40,451 nt of DNA, taken from contig JBGQAU010000020.1 of NCBI GenBank assembly GCA_041494445.1, positions 1 to 40,451 of the forward strand. Direction: 5' to 3'. The notes beneath the pieces are model-generated. The model saw only the letters and a list, made by a program, of their open reading frames with translations. It ran no database searches and had not been told where the DNA came from. The translations under genes and the position numbers were made by a program. Of this stretch, positions 40,124 to 40,451 are shown piece after piece. The stretch is from JAIQFR01 sp041494445 (GTDB lineage: Bacteria > Acidobacteriota > Polarisedimenticolia > Polarisedimenticolales > JAIQFR01). Numbering within the stretch: the stretch's first letter is position 1; each line of letters opens with the position of its first letter.

Positions 40124-40451
40124 CCCGCAGAGCCCTTCCAGTCAGGTGAACGAACACGTCCTCAAGCGTCGCCTGATGGGTCGTGAGGCTTTCGATCGTG
40201 AGACCTCGGCGCTCCAGCTCCGAGAGGAGAGCGGGCATCGCCTCGCCGATCCGGCTCACACTGAGCCGAAAGCCGCCGCCCTTCTCCGTCACACGGCTGA
40301 CGCCGGGGAGGCCGACGAGCGCCGGAGCCGCGAGATCTCCGCGCACCCGGAACTCCACGATCTGCTCGGCCCCGAGCGACGCCACGAGGGCGGCGGGCCG
40401 GTCCAGGGACAGGATCGTGCCGTGGTCCATGATCGCAACCCGGTCGCACAG
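40116..40451 (-). CDS. ABC transporter ATP-binding protein, C-terminal part (5' end off the window)
   Basis: The visible 111 residues begin LCDRVAIMDHGTILSLDRPAALVASLGAEQ, which is the sequence after the D-loop and H-loop in ABC ATPases, followed by the C-terminal domain (SRVTEKGGGFRLSVS) and TLEDVFVHLTGRALRDE, the conserved tail of drug-exporter ATPases such as DrrA. Walker and signature motifs lie beyond the window. It overlaps the permease gene by 8 bases, so the two work together. Confidence 0.92.
   Translation of the reverse strand: MCDRVAIMDHGTILSLDRPAALVASLGAEQIVEFRVRGDLAAPALVGLPGVSRVTEKGGGFRLSVSRIGEAMPALLSELERRGLTIESLTTHQATLEDVFVHLTGRALRDE

Noticed and set aside
1..40451. CRISPR arrays, insertion sequences, tRNA or rRNA genes.
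   Set aside because: I saw no regularly spaced repeats, transposase motifs, terminal inverted repeats or tRNA/rRNA-like segments; a covariance-model scan would be needed to exclude small RNAs.

Overview
The window is 40.4 kb of GC-rich DNA with long, tightly packed bacterial operons, mostly on the minus strand up to 29.2 kb and on the plus strand from 29.4 to 39.0 kb. The modular subtilase, the secreted ScyD/ScyE-like propeller, the HEAT protein, the multihaem cytochromes and an NrfD-type redox complex together suggest a respiratory Gram-negative soil or sediment bacterium, perhaps Acidobacteriota or a related deep lineage. That placement is inference; the window holds no rRNA or other marker.

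Region 1 (1-8.3 kb, minus strand) is a respiratory module. A diheme sensor kinase and an NtrC-type response regulator are followed by a consensus sigma-54 promoter (4217-4232), with two GGAC-N5-GTCC sites centred 21 bp apart about 110-150 bp upstream of it. The promoter reads into a membrane-anchored small protein, a cyclic-nucleotide-binding-fold protein, a pentahaem cytochrome, a Tat-exported molybdopterin-type oxidoreductase and a 4Fe-4S subunit cut by the window edge. A small monohaem cytochrome c lies upstream of the kinase.

Region 2 (8.4-18.2 kb) has an RND efflux pump with its lipoprotein adaptor, a hotdog thioesterase, a small PII-like protein, a cystathionine gamma-synthase-type PLP enzyme, a NifX-fold protein with its usual DUF134 partner, and a divergent catalase that runs into a photolyase remnant.

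Region 3 (18.3-29.2 kb) has a 1265-residue secreted subtilase, a HEAT-repeat protein, an isolated cysteine-rich secreted peptide with its own promoter and terminator-like hairpin, an unusual AAA+ (Clp-like) protein coupled to an unrecognised 229-residue partner, and a secreted beta-propeller.

Region 4 (29.36-36.7 kb, plus strand) is an arsenic island. It starts at a sigma-70 promoter with an ArsR operator over the -10 box and carries arsR, a half-size ArsP-like permease, arsF, arsG, an Acr3 pump, a small probable selenoprotein with two consecutive in-frame TGA codons (32637-32642) that no ordinary gene caller would predict, arsC, the C-terminal remnant of a dihydrolipoamide dehydrogenase, a GcvH-like lipoyl carrier, two DGC-motif proteins, an OsmC-type peroxidase, and a thioredoxin-ArsM fusion. 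The genes imply arsenate reduction, arsenite export, nitro-organoarsenical reduction and export, arsenite methylation, and possibly a lipoyl-linked thiol peroxidase branch.

Region 5 (36.7-40.45 kb) has a glycogen branching enzyme with its own promoter and, convergent to it, an ABC-2 exporter permease and the C-terminal end of its ATPase. The strongest candidates for undescribed biology are the tandem-UGA protein with its GGUC-loop hairpin, the lipoyl/DGC/OsmC cassette inside an arsenic operon, and the AAA+ gene pair.
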